Assembly: GCA_026636295.1 (NCBI GenBank) | Contig: CP089454.1 | Location: forward strand, 1,054,001-1,118,000 | Direction of reading: 5' to 3' | From: Medakamo hakoo | Taxonomy: Eukaryota; Chlorophyta; Trebouxiophyceae; Coccomyxaceae | DNA: 64,000 bases | Shown: one piece after another, positions 42,055 to 51,711 of the stretch | How the letters are laid out: the number at the start of each line of letters is the position of its first letter | How positions within the stretch are numbered: the stretch's first letter is position 1 | Translations under genes and position numbers: made by a program | Notes under the pieces: generated by a model | What the model was told of the DNA's origin: nothing | Databases searched by the model: none | The model's input: only the letters and a program-made list of their open reading frames with translations

Positions 42055-43247
42055 TCACGCCCTCTCCCCCCCTTCTCCACCGCCAGGACTGACCCATTCC
42101 ACGTGCAGCACGGTCAGCGGCAGGCCCTTCCCCAGCGCCGCCAGCGCGGCCGCCGTCACGCCGGCATGAGAAATGCGCGCGCCCGACCGCTCGACCAACA
42201 CCGCCGACCGGACGGACGCGTAGCCGGGCAGGCCATCCACGAACGCGGCCACCAACGCGGCTTGCAGAGGCGGTAAAGTCGGGTTGTAGGCCGCCGACTC
42301 GATGACGCCACCCGCGCTCACGGCGGGGGGGCCGCCGTCGCCCTTGTCCCACACGAGCGCCACGGCCGCGGGACAGTGCGTGTGCGGGGCGTGGCAGCCG
42401 CGGGCGGCGACGAAGGCGGCTGTGGCAGCTGGTTCCAAAGCCGGGTCTGCAGCAATTTTCCCCGCCGCGTCCTCGGCCCACTTGATCTCGGCTGTCGACG
42501 GCTGCAACAAAAACGCGGGCCCGCGCACCCGGACGGGTGGCGGCGTGGGCGGCCGCCCCGACGGCAGGACCGCCGCTTCGGCGGCGGCGAAGCCGCCGTC
42601 CGCAGAGGGTCCGCGCGCCAAGTCTTCTGGCCCAAACGCGCGCGGTAGCAGCTCGCCCAAGCGCGACACCGCGGGCGACGGACACGAGCGCGGCGACCCC
42701 GCGCCGCCGTCGACGCAGTCCGCAAACACAAACTCCAACGCGTCAGCGCCCGCCAGCTCGTAACAGAATTGGCGGCAGTGGCCGCACGGCGGCGCGGAGA
42801 CCGCGATGCGGACCAGCCCGGCCTCACCGGCCTGCGCCGCCGCCGCCACCGCAAACTGTTCGGCGTGGACCGACGCGGCCAGCGGCGCGGCCAGCAGCTC
42901 CAGGTTGGACCCCAGGTACACCCGGCCGGACGCGCCCAGGGCGGCCGCGCCGACGGGGTAGGCGGACGTGGGGGTGACAGCGTGCCGGGCGGCGACGGCG
43001 ACCAGGCGGGGGAGGAGGGCGGCGGTGGAGGGCGCGGCGGACGCGGACGCGAGGGCGGACGCCTGTTTTGGGGGTGGGGGGAGGGGAGACGCGCGTGAGG
43101 GAGGGAGGGAGGAAGGGCGCCCCCCGCCGTCCCCTCGGTTTCAGGGATGGGCAGGCCCCAGCAGCCTACCTCGTCCGCGGCCAGGACGCGGCGGCCGGCC
43201 AGGGCCGCGGCGAGGGCGTCGGTCGTGCAGGTGGGCGCGGCCGCCAT
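42055..43247 (-). CDS. CDA: Cytidine deaminase, two-domain type
   Basis: Exons 43247..43170 and 43062..42055 give 361 residues. The enzyme deaminates cytidine and deoxycytidine for pyrimidine salvage. The catalytic zinc site is complete: SVHAEQFAVAAA (His and Glu) and APPCGHCRQFCYEL (two Cys). Upstream, TPTSAYPVGAAALGASGRVY and LGSNLEL match the substrate-binding part. A second, degenerate deaminase domain follows, with AVALVWDKGDGGPPAVSAGG and AYNPTLPPLQAALVA, as in plant and E. coli two-domain enzymes. It is somewhat longer than the usual ~300 because of a low-complexity linker. It is divergent from the membrane-protein gene at 43694. Confidence 0.94.
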
Positions 43248-43693
43248 AGGGGGCGGGGCGACGGCGGCGGCGTTGGAGCTGCTTTTCCGGGGCGGCCCGT
43301 GCGAGTGCCGGCACGACCTCACGTCCTCAGCACGGTGCGGGTTCAGGCCAGGGTCAGTGTGGTCTCGGCGGGACAGAAAGTGGGGGGGCGGAGCCAGGTG
43401 CCGCCGTGCAACAGCGGCGCGGCCGTTCCAATGCTTGCGAAGTAGAGAACGGGCAAGTGAGAAAGCCCGCGCGGCGAGTTGAGGACCCGGTCACTGCCGT
43501 TGTGCACACTCCTTCCTCCCTTTGTTCTGCACAGGCCCGGAGTTGAGGCCGCCAGCCCTTCGCCCCACCCCTTCCTTCGACACGGACGCAAGGCCGAGGA
43601 TTCGCTCATCCCTGTGAACGCGCTGCCGCGCGCCAACGCCCTCCATCCACGCTCGTTTTTGGTGTCGGAAAAGCTTCCTCCGCAACGCGTCCA
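43248..43693. other. Divergent promoter region, deaminase and unknown membrane protein
   Basis: About 446 bp without a supported gene. Apart from GC-rich promoter-like sequence nothing stands out. Confidence 0.4.
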
Positions 43694-45589
43694 ATGCCCA
43701 CCGCCTCACCCGCGCCCGTCCCCGCCGCCGGCCCGGCCCACACCCTCGCCGACACGCTGCGTGGCCTGGCTGAGTTGTCCACGTCGCCTTACATCGCCGG
43801 CCCGCTGTGTTTAGACGCCTGGACCTCGCGCACGGGCGAACGGCCACCCACGCATGCCGCGACGACGACGACGGCGGCGGCGACGCCCGCTGCCAGCCCG
43901 CCGCCCGGCCTGGCGGCGGCTGCATCCCACGCCGCCCGGGGCGCGGGTGTCGCGTGGTGTGCGGCCACGGCCACGCAGATTGGTGTTCAAGTCCTGTTGA
44001 GTCTGGGCGCCCTGCTCGCCCGCCCCGCCCTCACCCCGCCCGACGCCCGCCGCCCCGCTGGACGCGCGCACCCGGCCCGCCGGCTCCGGGCAGCGGCTGT
44101 GCCGGCCGCATCCTCCGCCGCCCTGACGGGTGCCGCCGCTGCTGCCGGCACGGCGGCCTGGCGCCTGATTGGTGCGGCAGGTGCGGCGGCCTCGCAGGAC
44201 GGCCGCGCCGCCCGTGCCGCTGCTGGCGCGGCGGGCGGCCTCGCGGCCGCGGCCATCCTGCCGCCTGGACCGTCCCGCCTTGCCGCCGCGTACGCTTTGG
44301 TGCGCGTCGCCCAAGCATGCGCCGGCCAAAAGGCCGTCACGGCCAGTCCACGCGCCTGGCAGCCGCCGGAGGTTGGGAGGCTGCGCCTCCCGAGCCTGCC
44401 CCACCCAGGCCTGGACGGCGCGGCCCTCACGGCCGCGCTCGCCGCCGCCGCCGCCTGGGCCGCCGTCGGCACGGCCGCCCTCCCGCCCGCGCACCCTGCT
44501 CGCCTGGTGGGTGTGTTGCTGGTGTCCCGGGCCCGGCCCATGTACGGCAGCCGGTCGGTCGCCGTCGCGGCGCGGGTTGTGGCCGCGGCTGGAGGGGGGG
44601 ATGGGGCGCCGCCCACCACCGGCCTCATCGCGCCGCACTCGCTGGCCTCCACCCGCCACCCGTGGGCCCGCGCCGGTGTGGGCCTGGCCGCGGCCTGGCT
44701 GCCCCTGTACGTGGCCGCGTCCGCGGCGCTGCCGGAAGCCGTGGCGTGGCTCGGGCGGCGGGGAGGCGCGACGACGACGGCCACGACCACCGACGCGCGT
44801 GCCGCCGCGGCCGTGCGGGCTGGGCGGTCAGCGCTCGCCGGCGTGGCCGCGGCCGCGGCTTTCTCCGCTGTTGGCGCGGGTGCTGCGACCATCTCCGCCC
44901 GCCGCCGCCGCCGCCGCGGCCTCCTGGCGGCCAGCCCGGCGACCCGGCGCATGGTCGCGGCGCTGGCCGGTGCCGCGGCCGGGTTGGCCGCCTCCGCCAT
45001 CGAACGCCGCCCGGCGTTGGCAGAAGCTGGTGTCATCGCCGCCGCAGCCGCGCTCGCGCGCGCGGCGCCAGGCGCGCCTGCGTGGGTGGACGCGGCGGCC
45101 TTGGCCGGGTGCGGCGCCATTCTGTCTGCGTGGGCGGTCCAGGCCGGCGGCCCGTACCCGAGCCTGTCCCCCGCCCCCACCCGCCGCCTGGCGCCACTGC
45201 CGGCGTCGGCCCTGGCCGCGATCGCTGGGGTCGTGCCCGGTGGGCTGCGCGGCGCGCCGCCGCCCGGCGCGTTCCCCCCGCCTCCAGCCGGCCGCGGCGG
45301 CCGCGGCTCGGTCTCCGACTGGTCCCTGGAACCCGGCGACGTGCTGGGCGGCGGCGGCGGCGAGTCCTCCTCATCATTCGAAGACTTGGGCCGGCCGTCC
45401 CCGCCGCCGCAGGCGGGGCCGAGCCGGCTCGCGCACGGGTCGCAGCCTCCGGCCACCATCCAGGCGACGACGACAGAGGCAGGTGCTGCTGCCCGCCCGA
45501 CGCCGGCGCCGCCGTCCACGGGCACGCGGCGTGCGTCGTTTGACATGGTTCCCCGGCCGGCGGAGGGGCCGGGCAGGACGGATATTTAA
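43694..45589 (+). CDS. Ala-rich multi-pass membrane protein, unknown function
   Basis: A single exon of 631 residues. Hydrophobic Ala/Val/Leu-rich stretches recur, for example ATQIGVQVLLSLGALLA, GAAGGLAAAAILPPG, AAWAAVGTAALPP and WLPLYVAASAALPEAVAWLG, suggesting about eight to ten membrane spans. The last ~120 residues are Pro/Ser-rich and hydrophilic. The sequence LVGVLLVSRARPMYGSRSVA could be a conserved loop. I recognise no family. A long antisense frame also exists, but this strand has a sensible start, a divergent promoter and a stop followed by AT-richer sequence. Confidence 0.6.
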   Translation: MPTASPAPVPAAGPAHTLADTLRGLAELSTSPYIAGPLCLDAWTSRTGERPPTHAATTTTAAATPAASPPPGLAAAASHAARGAGVAWCAATATQIGVQVLLSLGALLARPALTPPDARRPAGRAHPARRLRAAAVPAASSAALTGAAAAAGTAAWRLIGAAGAAASQDGRAARAAAGAAGGLAAAAILPPGPSRLAAAYALVRVAQACAGQKAVTASPRAWQPPEVGRLRLPSLPHPGLDGAALTAALAAAAAWAAVGTAALPPAHPARLVGVLLVSRARPMYGSRSVAVAARVVAAAGGGDGAPPTTGLIAPHSLASTRHPWARAGVGLAAAWLPLYVAASAALPEAVAWLGRRGGATTTATTTDARAAAAVRAGRSALAGVAAAAAFSAVGAGAATISARRRRRRGLLAASPATRRMVAALAGAAAGLAASAIERRPALAEAGVIAAAAALARAAPGAPAWVDAAALAGCGAILSAWAVQAGGPYPSLSPAPTRRLAPLPASALAAIAGVVPGGLRGAPPPGAFPPPPAGRGGRGSVSDWSLEPGDVLGGGGGESSSSFEDLGRPSPPPQAGPSRLAHGSQPPATIQATTTEAGAAARPTPAPPSTGTRRASFDMVPRPAEGPGRTDI

Positions 45590-46087
45590 GAGAGAGTGTA
45601 TTTAAGATGCGGGGGGGAGCCGGGAGGGATGGTTTTGTGTTGTGTTGCTGGAGCCCAGAGAGAGCGACGCCGCTAGAGGCGCGTTTCTTCTCTGCTGCGT
45701 TTTTCCCCCTCGCGTCGCATTCATCGTTTTTTACGCCGCAAAGTGCGTGAGGGAGAGAGCGCCGCTGTGAGAGACAGAGAGGCGGTGTGCGCGTGTGCGG
45801 TGGGCCGAGACGGCTGCGAGCTGCCCGTGTCGGAAGGTCGGCGCCGATGGGGCGCATGCGGTGCGCACACACCTAGCCGACACAGGCCGACAGCGGTGCG
45901 GGCACCGGCACGGTCGATCCGATCTTGCCCGCGTTCGCACGAGTACATGTCCAAGGCCCCGCCCATGATGCGTTTGCGCCGCAATGCCACTCCACACTCA
46001 CGCCCATCGCGCCCCCCTTTCTACACAGGCTCGTCGCCCTCCTCGGTCCAAATTTAGTAAACCGCCTCCAAGCTGCCCACCTTCCGC
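45590..46087. other. Region upstream of the small-peptide gene cluster
   Basis: No gene is supported in these 498 bp. It contains CTAGCCGACAC at 45873..45883, identical to the block in the CHLM-TruB promoter. GA-rich and TGTG-rich stretches are present. Confidence 0.4.
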
Positions 46088-46497
46088 ATGACGGCCCATC
46101 AGCTCACTGTGCTGGCCGCCGTGATGTTGGCCCTGCTTGCCATGGGTGAGTTGGAGGGAGCGGGAGACTGGAGGAGGGTGGAGTGGGGCGGGCCCGAAGT
46201 GCGGGAGCGCGCACCGGGGCGAGGGGCGCAGAGCGTTGCTGGCACACCCCACTCACCCCTACCCGCCGCCCCCTTTTTTTCCGTCCGCCTCACGCACGCA
46301 CACGTGCATGTCCCAACACACACACACACCATCCCCTCGCACACACTACAGCCACACCCAGCCACGCCGGTCGCTTTCAATGGGGCTGGCCGCTGCCGTG
46401 GAGTTACCCGTACACGCGCGGCCCCTGGTTGACGTATGGGTGGCGGGCGGGCCTGGGCCCGCGCGCCGGCTGGAACATCGCGCCGTACGGCGGGTGA
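46088..46497 (+). CDS. Small secreted Trp/Gly/Pro-rich peptide A
   Basis: Exons 46088..46145 and 46352..46497 give a 67-residue precursor. Exon 1 is almost only a signal peptide (MTAHQLTVLAAVMLALLAM), and the intron is phase 1 right after it. The mature part is very rich in aromatic residues, Gly and Pro: FQWGWPLPWSYPYTRGPWLT, then YGWRAGLGPRAGWNIAPYGG. The stop codon overlaps a good donor (GG|GTGAGG). A third exon from 46751, adding a few residues (CVRTR) before a stop, is possible and would mirror gene C. The next two genes on the same strand share this design. No known family is recognised. Confidence 0.65.
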
Positions 46498-47193
46498 GGG
46501 GAGTGAGGTGAGGCCGGGTGGGGGTGGCGCGTGTGCGTGCTTGGAGGGATTGTTAATTTTTTGTGTGTGTCGTGTCTCCGTGTCTCCGGTTGCATGAAAC
46601 GAACCAAAAGCGCGGGAGGGGGAGTGGTTGTTCCACTCTGCGCTTTTCACAAGACTGCCCGGCCGCCCCCGCCCACGCGCGCGCGCGCGCACGCTCACCT
46701 GCCACCCGAGCCACCGATCCCGGCCTCCCTCCGTCACCTTTTCTCAGCACAGGTGCGTCAGGACGCGCTGAGTGTCTCACGACCGCGGCTGAGCCGTGTC
46801 GGAAGGGTGCAGGGCCGCGCCGGGCGGGGCGGTTGAGACGCGGTCGCGCGCGACCGCGTCTCGCTCCCCGTCGCTCGCCCCCCGACCCGCCCATCATCCC
46901 CCTCGCCGCTTTCTCACGACCACCGGTGGGGGTGGCATGCCGGGGCTTGGTCCCGCCCGCAGCCTCGCTGACTGTAGCTGTGGTGCTGCACATGCCAGGA
47001 CAGCTAGCGGGTGTGATGCGCGCGGCACGCTGCCCGGGCTGGCGGGCGCCGCCGTCGCGTCCAATGTCGGGCCGTCGGACACAAACGGTGGCGCGGGCGG
47101 CCGCCTCCCCCACTCTCTCACGCCCTCTCTCTTTTCCCTCCCGCCCTCGCAACACGCACGCACACGGCAGGGACTGACTTAAATCAAAACACC
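46498..47193. other. Spacer between peptide genes A and B
   Basis: About 700 bp with no further firm gene. Its first part is G-rich and the part before 46750 is C-rich and ends TTTTCTCAGCACAG, so 46494-46750 could be a last intron of gene A. The rest is promoter and 5' UTR of gene B. Confidence 0.4.
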
Positions 47194-47562
47194 ATGCGTC
47201 GCCTGGCCCTGGCCTGGGCGGTGCTGCTGGCCTGGGCGGCCATGGGTGAGGGAGTGGGAGGGGGGGAGGGGGGCCATGCCCCGCCAAGTGGGACGACGCG
47301 GGGCGGGGGGGGGGGGGCTGCTCGCTCCTTTCAACCCGCACGCAGCTCTCTCACACACCCGCCATCCAAACCCACACACACACGCACACGCACAGCCCGG
47401 CCGGCGTCCGCCTTCTTCCTGCCCAAACCAGTCCCGTACCTGACTTGGGGGTTTGGCGTGAACTGGGCGATGCCGCTGAAGCCGCCTTGCCCGCCGTTTG
47501 GGCCGCCGGGCCCGCCGCCGCCTTTCTACGGGCGCAAACTGTTGGCCGCGTGGAAAAGCTAG
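47194..47562 (+). CDS. Small secreted Pro/aromatic-rich peptide B with GRKLL motif
   Basis: Exons 47194..47245 and 47396..47562 give a 72-residue precursor. Exon 1 encodes a signal peptide (MRRLALAWAVLLAWAAM), followed by a phase-1 intron. The mature part starts ARPASAFFLPKPVPYLTWGF, then has a Pro-rich stretch (PFGPPGPPPPFY) and ends GRKLLAAWKS. Gly-Arg-Lys is the classical dibasic/amidation signal of secretory peptide precursors, so FY-amide could be a mature C terminus; this is inference. The 3' UTR contains TGTAA near 47640, the polyadenylation signal used by green algae. Confidence 0.75.
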   Translation: MRRLALAWAVLLAWAAMGEGVGGGEGGHAPPSGTTRGGGGGAARSFQPARSSLTHPPSKPTHTRTRTARPASAFFLPKPVPYLTWGFGVNWAMPLKPPCPPFGPPGPPPPFYGRKLLAAWKS

Positions 47563-47795
47563 GGAGGGGGCATGAGCCTGATTCTTTTTTGATTTTTTGG
47601 TTTGGCTGGGTCCACGGGGAGGCGCGTGCGTGCTTGTGTGTGTAAATGTCCGGGTCGCGTGTTGTTGTTGAGAGAGGGGGAGAGAGAGAGTGTGTGGGTA
47701 GGGTGGATGGAGAGGCTGTGCCTCGAGGAAATTAAGGCCAACATCATCACACTTCTTTGCCGCCGGAAACACTCTTCGCCGCGCACCGCCCAAAA

Positions 47796-48501
47796 ATGCG
47801 TACCGCCTTCGTCATGCTGGCCGTCCTGGCCGTGCTGCTCTCCATTTGTACGTAGTTTGCGATGGGTGGCGAGGGCTGGCCCGCCCCGCGTCCCGCGGGC
47901 GCGGCGCCTGTGTGCGTGTTGTTTGGCGCTGCGTTTTGGCCGCAGCGTTGTTCCGCCCGCGCCTCCCGCCCGACCGCTCCTCTCTCACAAACAAGAACAC
48001 GCACGCACATCCCAATCCAAACCATAGCTGTCCAGCCGACGGAAGCGACGTGGTGGTGGTGGAACCGCCCGTGGGGCTGGGGCTGGAACGGTGAGTTTTT
48101 GGTCCAGGCATGAGCGCAGCGCATGAGCGGGCCGTCACGCTCGCATCAACGCCGGCGCAGCGGCCCATCACGGCGCGCCAGCGCTGGCTCGTACCTCAGT
48201 CTTCTTGGACGAATGGACGACCCTCTCGTTGGCAGCGGGAGCGGCGGGACCCGGCCCGGGTTGGGCCTCCGTCTGTGGATCGGCCCGACCCACGTCAGCT
48301 TCACCGCAGCGTCGGCCGTCGACCAAAAACGCCAGGGCCCCGCCTCTCGCCATCCCACTCCCCCCTCCCCGCCACACTCCGACAACTCATTGTTTCCGTC
48401 CACCATCCCCAAAAACTCTCGCAGGCGGCTGGGGCTGGGGTCCTGGTCCGTGCAACGGCTGGTGCGGCCGCAAGCTCCTCGGCCTGCCGGCGGCTGAATG
48501 A
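47796..48501 (+). CDS. Small secreted Trp-rich peptide C with GRKLL motif
   Basis: Exons 47796..47847, 48028..48090 and 48425..48501 give a 63-residue precursor. Exon 1 is a signal peptide (MRTAFVMLAVLAVLLSIS), followed by a phase-1 intron as in its two neighbours. Exon 2 has four consecutive Trp (EATWWWWNRPWGWGWNG), and exon 3 continues GWGWGPGPCNGWC, then GRKLLGLPAAE. The GRKLL block near the C terminus matches gene B. Two Cys in the mature part could form a disulphide. Both introns have GT donors and AG acceptors that keep frame exactly. No known family is recognised. Confidence 0.78.
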
Positions 48502-49030
48502 GCAGCCGCGTTGAAGCAAGAACAGACGGGCTGCCCCTGTCGTGTGCACAAACCAAACAAAAAACGCCTGCAGCAGACAAAAACGCGGCCGCAGGTGTGT
48601 TTACCCGTTTCATTTTACCTTACCGTGAATATGAAAGGCGTGTGCGAGGCGGAGCGTCCCACAGCGTCCGCGCCCGCGCCCTCTCGCCGCCCGCCGTCCT
48701 GCGGCGTGCCGCCGTAATGATGGAAAGGCGAGAGGGGCGGGCGCGTCCCCTCCAGGCGCGCCCCTTCACACCTTGTGCCTGAAAACATGAAGAGCGCGCG
48801 CGCTCGCTTCCTTCCTCCTGCCCAGGCCGCGCCCACGGCTGCTTGCAAACGCTGTTGGTCGCGGCCTGCGGACGGCAGAGGGAAAGAGCGAGGATGCCGG
48901 CCGTTGGTGTGTGTTGTGTGTGTAAACGAAACAAAAACGGCCGCACACCACCCCGGCAAGGTTGCGCCTTAAAAAAGACTTCAGCCGTCTGTCGTGTGTT
49001 GCAGTGCGCCCTCCCTCCACACCGACTCCC
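48502..49030. other. Region between peptide gene C and NAA38
   Basis: No gene is supported. The stretch includes the 3' UTR of peptide gene C, several A-rich runs near 48550 and a TGTAA near 48925. It ends at the NAA38 stop codon on the other strand. Confidence 0.4.
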
Positions 49031-49530
49031 CTATCTGTCGCCAACCGCTTCCGCCACCCGCGCCTCCATCCCCGCCCTCTCATGTTCTTCCACCTCCAAC
49101 TCACAGGCACGCCGCTGCGCGGCCGGCACAATCAGCGTGCCCAGCGCGTGGTCTCCGCCGTTGTTGGCCACCGCCCTCGCGTCCGTCAACACCACATTGC
49201 CCTGCGGGTCCAGGCAGGCGAACGTTCCCGCGATGACGCGGCCGTCCGGGACGGTGACCTGCGTGTTTTTTTTTGAGGTGTGTAAGGGAGGGAGGTTGAG
49301 AGAGCGCGGGCGCGGGCATGGCTTGGTTGTTTTGTTGAGACGACGCGCCCGCCACCCCATACCTTCAACCTCCGGCCCAGCAACTCCGCCGCTAAGCGCA
49401 GGGCGGGGTCGTCGCCCACGGGTTGCAGCGGCGCATCTTCCGCGCCGCGTTGGAGGGCGCAAAGTGGGTGTGCCGCTTGTGTTGTCGGCGCAGCGGGGGC
49501 GGGTGGAGGCGGCGCGGCGGCAGGAGGCAT
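49031..49530 (-). CDS. NAA38: LSM-domain protein NAA38 (NatC auxiliary subunit)
   Basis: Exons 49530..49363 and 49258..49031 give 131 residues. NAA38/LSMD1 is the small Sm-like auxiliary subunit of the NatC N-terminal acetyltransferase. The Sm1 motif spans the splice junction: LAAELLGRRLK joins VTVPDGRVIAGTF, followed by ACLDPQGNVVLTDARAV. The Sm2-like part is GTLIVPAAQRRACELEVE. The spacing of the two motifs and the R-A-LGTLIVP block favour NAA38 over spliceosomal LSM proteins. The N terminus is Pro/Ala-rich. It is divergent from the gene at 49705. Confidence 0.85.
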
Positions 49531-49704
49531 GTTTTGGGGGACGGGCGTTGCAGAGCTGAGTGGCCGAGGCGCTGGAGGGGCCGCGTGGTGCAGCGAAACG
49601 GCCGGAAGCGGCCGTCACGACGGGCGGCTCGCCGCAACAACACTAGTGTGGCTGTGTGCTCACTTGCACGTTTTTTTTTGGCGGCGACCGATTGCGTTGA
49701 CAGA

Positions 49705-51546
49705 ATGACGTCCGCCCGGCCAGTGGACGACGCGTCAACAGACCGGGCCGCCTTCGTGGCGGCCATGGTCGAAGCGTTGCGCGTTGCGTCAAGCAGCGAC
49801 GACGCGCCAGCCCCGGACCCGGCCAGCGCGCACGCCGCGCTGCAGTTTGACTATCCTTCGACGGTCGGCACCGTGCCCGACCTGGTCGCGCTCGCGTCGG
49901 CCGTCCGGGCAGACCTCGCCGCCCGTCGCCCGCTGGCTTACCCAGCCACCCCGCGCCTGGTGGCCAACCTGACGGCTGGTGAGCCGCCGGCGTGTGTTGC
50001 GTCCGCTGGACCGGACGCGGCGGCCGCCTGGGACGCGCTGGCCGCTGTTTTCACGACCGCCCTCGTGCGCGCGGGCCTGGAAGACCGTGAGTATGCGGGC
50101 GTCCTCACAGCGCGCCTAGTCAGTGTGCCGGCGGCGGACGCTGTTGTCCATGAGCCCGCGGGTCGGGCTGGCGAGCACCAGACCGAGCCCGACGACGGCG
50201 ACGACGACGACGACGGGTCGGACTACGAGACGCCGATCCACCCGCCACCGCCCGTGCCTGCGACGCGGGGCGACGCGCCTCCGCCACCGCCCGCCGCCTG
50301 GCCCGCCGCCGCACGCGCCCTAGCCGACCTGGCCTCCTCCGCCCGCCGGCCTGCGTCCCGCGGCAACCCAGGCTGGGCAGGCCTGGACGACGCGATTGCC
50401 GGGCTGTCTGCGGCAGGCGCCTGCACGGGCGGCGGCGACGACGCGGCGCTGGCAGCCCCCATCGCCTCCGCCCTCCTGTTGCTGCTGCGGGACCGCTTCC
50501 TGGCCCGCCCCGCGGACGCGAGCAGTCCTGGCGTGTGGTCCACAGTGTGGGCGGCGTGTGGCGCGCTGGAGCCCGTCCCACCACTCACGCCGGGGCGGGG
50601 CGAGGGCGGTGGTGGCGACCGCGCCCGCCTTCCGAGCGGCCTGCGCGCGGGCCTGGCGCTGACCGCCGCCGTCGCGGAGGGCTGGCGTGCACGCAGCGAG
50701 GGCGGCGGGCGCGGGCGAGGCGGTGCCCAAGCCGCTGTGACAGGCCCGGCCCGGGCCGCGCTGGCGACCGCGGCGGCGGGTGTGCTGATGGCGCCCGCCG
50801 CGGCCGGACTGGCGTGCTTGGCGGCCGCGGCCGCGCCCGCCTCCATCGCCGACGACGCCGACACCGCGTGCGCGGCGCTGGCGGAATGCGTGTGGGCTGA
50901 CAAGGCGGCGGGGTCGCCACGCGACAGAGTCGTCGCGCCTGCCCTCCTGTCTTCGGGCGCCTGGCGCGGCGCGGCCGTGCTGTCGGGGCGCTGCGCCGCC
51001 GCGGCCCACCCGCTCCCGCCCGGCCTCGTCGCCTTGGCCCTGGCTGGCGCGGGCGCGGACGCCAGGCTGGCGGCATACTTGGCTGCGTCGCCTGGTGCGG
51101 CGGCGTGGGCGGAGCCGGATGCTCCGTTGGGAGCGGGGGCGGCGGACGCCGCGTCCGCCGGCGCGGGCGCTGTGTTGGCTGCGCTGGGTGGCTCGCCCGA
51201 CCGCCTCGCGTCCGCCCTCGCCACCGCGGCCGGCCACGTCACGCCGGCCGTGCTGGGCGTCCTGACTCCCATGGCCGCGGCTGTGCGTGGGAACAACAAC
51301 GGTGGCGGGCCATTTACCTGGCCCACCACCGTCGCCGACGCTCTGGCCGAGCTCGAACCCGCGCTCGTGGCGGCTGTCGCGGACGGTGTGGCCAGCGCCG
51401 CAGCCAAAGCCGCCATCGAAGAGGGAGACGGCGCCATCCCGGCACCCACGGGCGGGTCCGCCGCTTTTGCACGCGAAGCACTGCGGCTGTTGCGCGCCGC
51501 GCGGGGAGGAGATGGAGACACAACGGGCGCGGGCAAAGACGATTGA
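49705..51546 (+). CDS. Unknown Ala-rich helical protein
   Basis: A single exon of 613 residues. The first ATG after the divergent promoter with NAA38 was taken as start. The N-terminal ~150 residues look globular (for example FDYPSTVGTVPDLVALASAV), then comes an acidic linker with a run of aspartates and a Pro-rich stretch, then ~350 residues of Ala-rich helices that could form a solenoid. No family is recognised. The coding call rests on consistent third-position G/C bias, protein-like alternation of polar and apolar residues and the neighbouring gene limits. Confidence 0.6.
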   Translation: MTSARPVDDASTDRAAFVAAMVEALRVASSSDDAPAPDPASAHAALQFDYPSTVGTVPDLVALASAVRADLAARRPLAYPATPRLVANLTAGEPPACVASAGPDAAAAWDALAAVFTTALVRAGLEDREYAGVLTARLVSVPAADAVVHEPAGRAGEHQTEPDDGDDDDDGSDYETPIHPPPPVPATRGDAPPPPPAAWPAAARALADLASSARRPASRGNPGWAGLDDAIAGLSAAGACTGGGDDAALAAPIASALLLLLRDRFLARPADASSPGVWSTVWAACGALEPVPPLTPGRGEGGGGDRARLPSGLRAGLALTAAVAEGWRARSEGGGRGRGGAQAAVTGPARAALATAAAGVLMAPAAAGLACLAAAAAPASIADDADTACAALAECVWADKAAGSPRDRVVAPALLSSGAWRGAAVLSGRCAAAAHPLPPGLVALALAGAGADARLAAYLAASPGAAAWAEPDAPLGAGAADAASAGAGAVLAALGGSPDRLASALATAAGHVTPAVLGVLTPMAAAVRGNNNGGGPFTWPTTVADALAELEPALVAAVADGVASAAAKAAIEEGDGAIPAPTGGSAAFAREALRLLRAARGGDGDTTGAGKDD

Positions 51547-51711
51547 AACACGAGTAACTTTAGAAGTCATGAAACAGCAAAGAAAAAAAAACAGGAGTGC
51601 GTGCACACACGGCATCTGCGCGCGGGCCGGGCGGGGGAGGGAACGCGCACGTGGAGAGAGAGAGAGAGAGGAAGCGTGGGAGTCAACAACAGCACCCCCT
51701 CACTCCGCTTT

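Noticed and set aside
43987-45546. Long open frame antisense to the unknown membrane protein
   Set aside because: It is low-complexity Ala/Pro/Arg without a plausible start or promoter; the + frame has membrane-protein character and a better context.
46563-47177. A fourth peptide or longer protein between peptide genes A and B
   Set aside because: Open frames here lack a signal peptide, aromatic-rich content and paired splice sites.
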